Positions 22,276 to 25,337 of a DNA stretch of 25,337 bases are shown piece after piece (positions within the stretch are counted from its first letter, which is position 1; each line of letters starts with the position of its first letter). The translations under genes and the position numbers were made by a program. The stretch is taken from assembly GCA_030531025.1 (NCBI GenBank), contig JAUMTV010000043.1, positions 1 through 25,337 on the forward strand, written 5' to 3'. The notes under the pieces were generated by a model, which did no database searches, was not told where the DNA came from, and saw nothing but the letters and a program-made list of their open reading frames with translations. The stretch comes from Turicibacter sp. (GTDB lineage: Bacteria > Bacillota > Bacilli > MOL361 > Turicibacteraceae).

Positions 22276-24486
22276 TTAAATTTCATGGTCTTTATTTTTA
22301 ATAAATTGTTGAAACTCCACTAGTTCTAAAGGTTTACTATAAAAGTATCCTTGGATATAAACCTTATCTAAAGGTAATCTTTTAATAACTGTTTGTTGAG
22401 CTTCATTTTCAACTCCCTCTACGACAATCGTAACATCCTTCGTTTTAGATAAATAGTAGATGACGCCTATCAAAGCTTTATTAGAAGATTGATTAATATG
22501 GTCTATGAAATATTTATCTAATTTAATCAAATCAAAATCAAATTTATCTAATAGAGAGAAGTTTGAATATTCAACTCCAAAATCATCAAGTGCAACTTTA
22601 AACCCCATATTTTTTAAATAGTTTATGTGAGCCCTAGTCTTTGAATCATCATTTCCTCGAATGTTCTCTGTAATTTCTAAACAAATCGCTTGTTTAGGCA
22701 CATTAGAATGAATCAAGGACTGAGCAATTGTCTCGCAAAACTCATTATTTTCAATTTCTCTAAATGTCAGATTCAGTGAAATATAAAAATGAGGAGACCT
22801 TTTATTTGATGCTAAGATTTGAGGATAATCATCTAAAACTTTTTTCAAAATCCAAGTCGTCACCTCTCCCATCATCTGACATGATTCAATTTGGTGAATA
22901 CTCTTACTCGGCATAATTAATTGATCATCGATTTTTAGACGAAGTAAAGCTTCAGCCCCCATGACCTCAGCAGTCTTAGGATTAATAATCGGCTGATAGA
23001 CAACAAAGTAATTATCATTTTCTAAATATTTTCTAATCTTTTTGCGATTACAAAATAGACTGATAGCTGGATAAAGAATTTTTTTACCTGATATAATGGC
23101 TGTAATCCCTAATAAACTAGTTATTATAATGTTAATAAAAGATAACAAAACACGCTCATTAATCACACGATCATAATCAAAGCGATAACTCATATATTGT
23201 AAATACTCATCTGAGATTAATTGACTTTGTTTTTTCTGTAGTAATACAAGTTCTTCACTATATTTAGTTTCCTTGTCTACATCATTTAACAATCCATAAA
23301 CATCTATTAATTGCTCATAATATAGTATTTTATTAAAAAGATTCGATTTATTCTCAAGATGAGGTAATATTAATTCAAAATTTTCGGCTGCTTTTTCGTA
23401 GTTTTTATTCTGTTTATAAAATAAACCATTAACGAAATAATACATGTTTTTGACATTAACAAAGTAACTAGAATAATCACTATCTATATAATTAGATAAT
23501 TCCTGTAATTGAATTTGGGCTTCTTCCATTTGATTTTGATAAATATAGGATATTGCTAATAAAAAAGTTTGATAGAAATTCATTATTTCTAACTCTTCGT
23601 CTGATAACTGTTTTTTATGATCTAATTGATGAATTAATTCAATTGATTCATCAATTTTTCCTAAATAATTCTTCACAATCGCTAATGGAATCAGTCGCTT
23701 AACTTCTAAATCATTTCTAAGTTTGATATCTTCTACTCGCTCTAGTTCAATACTTTCTAATAATATCTCAGATGCCTCATATGCACCGATTTGTCGTGTC
23801 ACTGTGGCAATATAAATCAAAGCGGTTCCTTGACTATAAGGATCTTGAATCCAATCAGATAAGCTGATTATTTTTAAATTTGTTTCAATTGCTTCAGTAT
23901 AATTTTCATTATTGTAATATAAATTACCTAATAACTTTAAATATCGTAATTGTTCTGCATCACTCATTAAGTTTGACTCAGATACTACTTGCTCTAAAAT
24001 AGAGATAGCCAACAATTTTTGTTCATAATCAAATAAAACAGAACTAACAATCGTTTCAATTAAATCATAAGTATGTTTATATCGAGATGTAGGGATGATT
24101 TCAAAAGCTTTTTTTGCGTATTCTAATGATAAGTCTTTATCTACATTAAATGTTAAGTCAGATAAGATTTTATAACTATACGCACTATTTATTTTATTAT
24201 TTTTTTCTGTGACGTACTCAAAATATTGAGTTGCTAGCTCTTTATTTCCCTCTATTAAGTTCATATAACCTAAAATAAATAATTTATCTGACTGACTTAA
24301 TAGAGGAGACTTCAACTTTTTCGTTAATAAATTCAGTGAATGATTCTCATTTTGAACCTGACTAATTGTACTGATTTGAATTTGATGCATTAATTCCTGA
24401 TTTTTTATACCGATAAATAGTATCGTAAAAATTAAAATCATCGATAGACTGATAATAAAATATTTGAGTTTCTTAATTATATTCAC
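22276..24486 (-). CDS. Membrane EAL-domain c-di-GMP phosphodiesterase with extracytoplasmic TPR sensor
   Basis: Predicted to hydrolyse cyclic di-GMP to pGpG in response to an external cue. Order: transmembrane helix 1 (about residues 8-28), a ~415-residue helical TPR-like region (repeated pairs such as YLKLLGNLYYNNENYTEAIE), helix 2 (about 447-467), then a cytoplasmic EAL domain (about 493-730). Catalytic residues appear intact: Glu 512 in AEALLR, Asn 572 in SLNLT, LEITEN, Asp 634-635 in ALDDFG, Lys 655 in IKLD, Glu 690 in VVEGVE and Gln 712 in QGYFYSKP. There is no GGDEF domain. The two-helix topology places the TPRs outside the cytoplasm. The start is ambiguous: GTG 24486 overlaps the AGAGGTG Shine-Dalgarno sequence, and an ATA/ATT a few codons on has better spacing. 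Confidence 0.9.
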   Translation of the reverse strand: MNIIKKLKYFIISLSMILIFTILFIGIKNQELMHQIQISTISQVQNENHSLNLLTKKLKSPLLSQSDKLFILGYMNLIEGNKELATQYFEYVTEKNNKINSAYSYKILSDLTFNVDKDLSLEYAKKAFEIIPTSRYKHTYDLIETIVSSVLFDYEQKLLAISILEQVVSESNLMSDAEQLRYLKLLGNLYYNNENYTEAIETNLKIISLSDWIQDPYSQGTALIYIATVTRQIGAYEASEILLESIELERVEDIKLRNDLEVKRLIPLAIVKNYLGKIDESIELIHQLDHKKQLSDEELEIMNFYQTFLLAISYIYQNQMEEAQIQLQELSNYIDSDYSSYFVNVKNMYYFVNGLFYKQNKNYEKAAENFELILPHLENKSNLFNKILYYEQLIDVYGLLNDVDKETKYSEELVLLQKKQSQLISDEYLQYMSYRFDYDRVINERVLLSFINIIITSLLGITAIISGKKILYPAISLFCNRKKIRKYLENDNYFVVYQPIINPKTAEVMGAEALLRLKIDDQLIMPSKSIHQIESCQMMGEVTTWILKKVLDDYPQILASNKRSPHFYISLNLTFREIENNEFCETIAQSLIHSNVPKQAICLEITENIRGNDDSKTRAHINYLKNMGFKVALDDFGVEYSNFSLLDKFDFDLIKLDKYFIDHINQSSNKALIGVIYYLSKTKDVTIVVEGVENEAQQTVIKRLPLDKVYIQGYFYSKPLELVEFQQFIKNKDHEI

Positions 24487-24583
24487 CTCTTTAACGACGT
24501 AATTTAGTTATTTTTATCATATATTTAACTGTATTTTTTATGAAATATCACTATATAGACTCAATATAACTTTGATTTTCATT

Positions 24584-24614
24584 AAAAAGACGTTCGATGA
24601 CCGAACGTCTTTTT
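24584..24614. terminator. Bidirectional intrinsic terminator
   Basis: AAAAAGACGTTCG / CGAACGTCTTTTT stem with a 5-nt loop just downstream of the zinc-ribbon gene stop codon; T-runs on both sides. Confidence 0.93.
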
Positions 24615-24616
24615 AA

Positions 24617-24964
24617 TTAGATTTTTTTAACGAATTCAGATTTTAAACTCATTGCTCCAAATCCATCAATTTTACAATCAATATCATGACCATTTGGTGA
24701 ATCAAACACTAAACGAATTCCTTTAACTTTAGTTCCTTGCTTAATTGCGGAAGAGCTTCCTTTAACTTTTAAATCTTTAATCACTGTAACAGTATCTCCG
24801 TCTGCTAAAATGTTTCCATTCGCATCACGAATCACGTTTGCTTCAGCTGCTTCAGCCTCAGCTGCTGGACTCCATTCATGAGCACACATTGGGCAAACTA
24901 ACATACTTCCATCTTCATATGTATATTCTGAATTACATTTAGGGCAATTTGGTAAAGCTGACAT
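24617..24964 (-). CDS. yjdM: YjdM/PhnA-like zinc-ribbon protein
   Basis: 115-residue cytoplasmic protein of the family first called PhnA, now YjdM; its function is not established despite the old 'alkylphosphonate' label. The N-terminal zinc ribbon has CPKC (residues 7-10) and CPMC (24-27), followed by an Ala/Glu-rich linker. The C-terminal PhnA domain starts at about residue 45 ([40 protein letters not shown]) and includes [12 protein letters not shown]. Length is normal. GGAGG lies 7 nt before the ATG, and a good promoter precedes it. It is monocistronic, with its own terminator. Confidence 0.95.
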   Translation of the reverse strand: MSALPNCPKCNSEYTYEDGSMLVCPMCAHEWSPAAEAEAAEANVIRDANGNILADGDTVTVIKDLKVKGSSSAIKQGTKVKGIRLVFDSPNGHDIDCKIDGFGAMSLKSEFVKKI

Positions 24965-25001
24965 CTTAATTCCTCCATTCTAACGACTTCCATAAGTCAT
25001 T

Positions 25002-25030
25002 ATCATATCATAAAAAATGACTTTTTTCAA
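25002..25030 (-). promoter_or_regulatory. Promoter of yjdM
   Basis: On the minus strand, -35 TTGAAA (25025-25030), a 17-bp spacer and -10 TATGAT (25002-25007), about 38 nt upstream of the ATG. Confidence 0.75.
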
Positions 25031-25140
25031 AATGCTCTTCATCTCTAATAATATGAAAAATCCTAACACCATTAGATTGCACGACATAGATTAAATTTAA
25101 TCTTATCTCTACTGAGTTACATCAAAAGATATCTTTCTAA

Positions 25141-25337
25141 AACTATATAAATCCAGATAAATTTTCTTCATAGAAAATTTAAGCCCTACTAGCGGTAGAT
25201 ACATTTTCTTCGAAAATGGTAGGTGACCCAAGCCCTAATAGTGGGGAATTAGATTTCTTTCAGAAATCGTTAGGTGACCCCCGGACTATAGTTGGCCTTG
25301 AACTTAAAAAGGACTAGAAACTGAGTATGATTCTGAA
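25141..25337 (+). repeat. Modular structured repeat, copy 3 (two units), runs to the right edge
   Basis: AACTATATAAATCC opens and GGACTATAGTT (25283-25293) closes a helix (7 bp AACTATA/TATAGTT plus TCC/GGA). Inside are hairpin AAATTTTC/GAAAATTT, unit A (25184-25229, stems CCTAC/GTAGG and CATTTT/AAAATG) and unit B (25233-25280, stems CCTAA/TTAGG and GATTTC/GAAATC), each ending GTGACCC. Then comes hairpin CCTT/AAGG and hairpin AGAA/TTCT with loop ACTGAGTATGA. The block 25289-25336 matches the pbuX leader. Bases between the yjdM promoter and 25140 hold nothing else recognisable. Confidence 0.85.

Noticed and set aside
25141..25337. Group I or group II intron fragment
   Set aside because: TATATAAGTCC loosely recalls a group I core element, but no P/Q/R core, domain V or intron protein is present.

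Overview
The window looks like chromosomal DNA from a low-GC Bacillota (Firmicutes). The evidence is AT-rich codon use, AGGAGG-type ribosome binding sites, a guanine riboswitch, a Fur box, tandem TTAACA boxes like those bound by PhoP in Bacillus, and lipoprotein substrate-binding proteins. The gene set would fit a gut Erysipelotrichia/Turicibacter-like organism, but no rRNA or marker gene here fixes the genus. No phage, plasmid, CRISPR or tRNA gene was seen.

Layout. 1-235: interspersed structured repeats. 284-4186 (minus): a Fur-boxed iron-siderophore ABC operon (ATPase, lipoprotein, two FecCD permeases). 4840-5739: a lipoprotein ComEC-like metallo-beta-lactamase-fold protein. 5765-6415: an exported helical protein of unknown function. 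6650-6983: a purine-rich stretch with a remnant ORF. 7175-7363: a small membrane protein. 7528-8262: phosphoglycerate mutase. 8442-9583: a YdcF/DUF218-family pseudogene with three lesions. 9672-15422 (minus): a six-gene glycerol-3-phosphate/glycerophosphodiester uptake operon (ugpA-ugpE-ugpB-HAD-GDPD-ugpC) preceded by PhoP-like boxes. 15753-16934: cyclopropane fatty acid synthase. 16982-19281 (minus): pbuX-xpt purine salvage under a guanine riboswitch. 19376-20746: RsmF-type rRNA methyltransferase. 21344-22102: a SAM methyltransferase. 22276-24486: a membrane EAL phosphodiesterase with an extracytoplasmic TPR region. 24617-24964: YjdM/PhnA-like zinc-ribbon protein. 25141 to the end: another structured repeat.

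The main functional themes are nutrient scavenging under starvation control (iron, organic phosphate, purines), membrane lipid modification and c-di-GMP turnover. In the ugp operon the transporter would import glycerophosphodiesters or G3P and the cytoplasmic GDPD would release G3P. In pbuX-xpt the permease brings in xanthine and Xpt converts it to XMP.

The most unusual signal is a family of modular structured repeats at 1-235, 21110-21270 and 25141-25337. A closing helix encloses a variable number (0, 1, 2 or more) of ~48-bp hairpin units, and the pairing is kept by compensatory base changes. The 3' part of the copy at 25289-25336 is 79% identical without gaps (38/48) to a block in the pbuX 5' leader (18958-19005, minus strand), lying between the riboswitch terminator and the gene. 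This could be an undescribed RNA element or a structured MITE.
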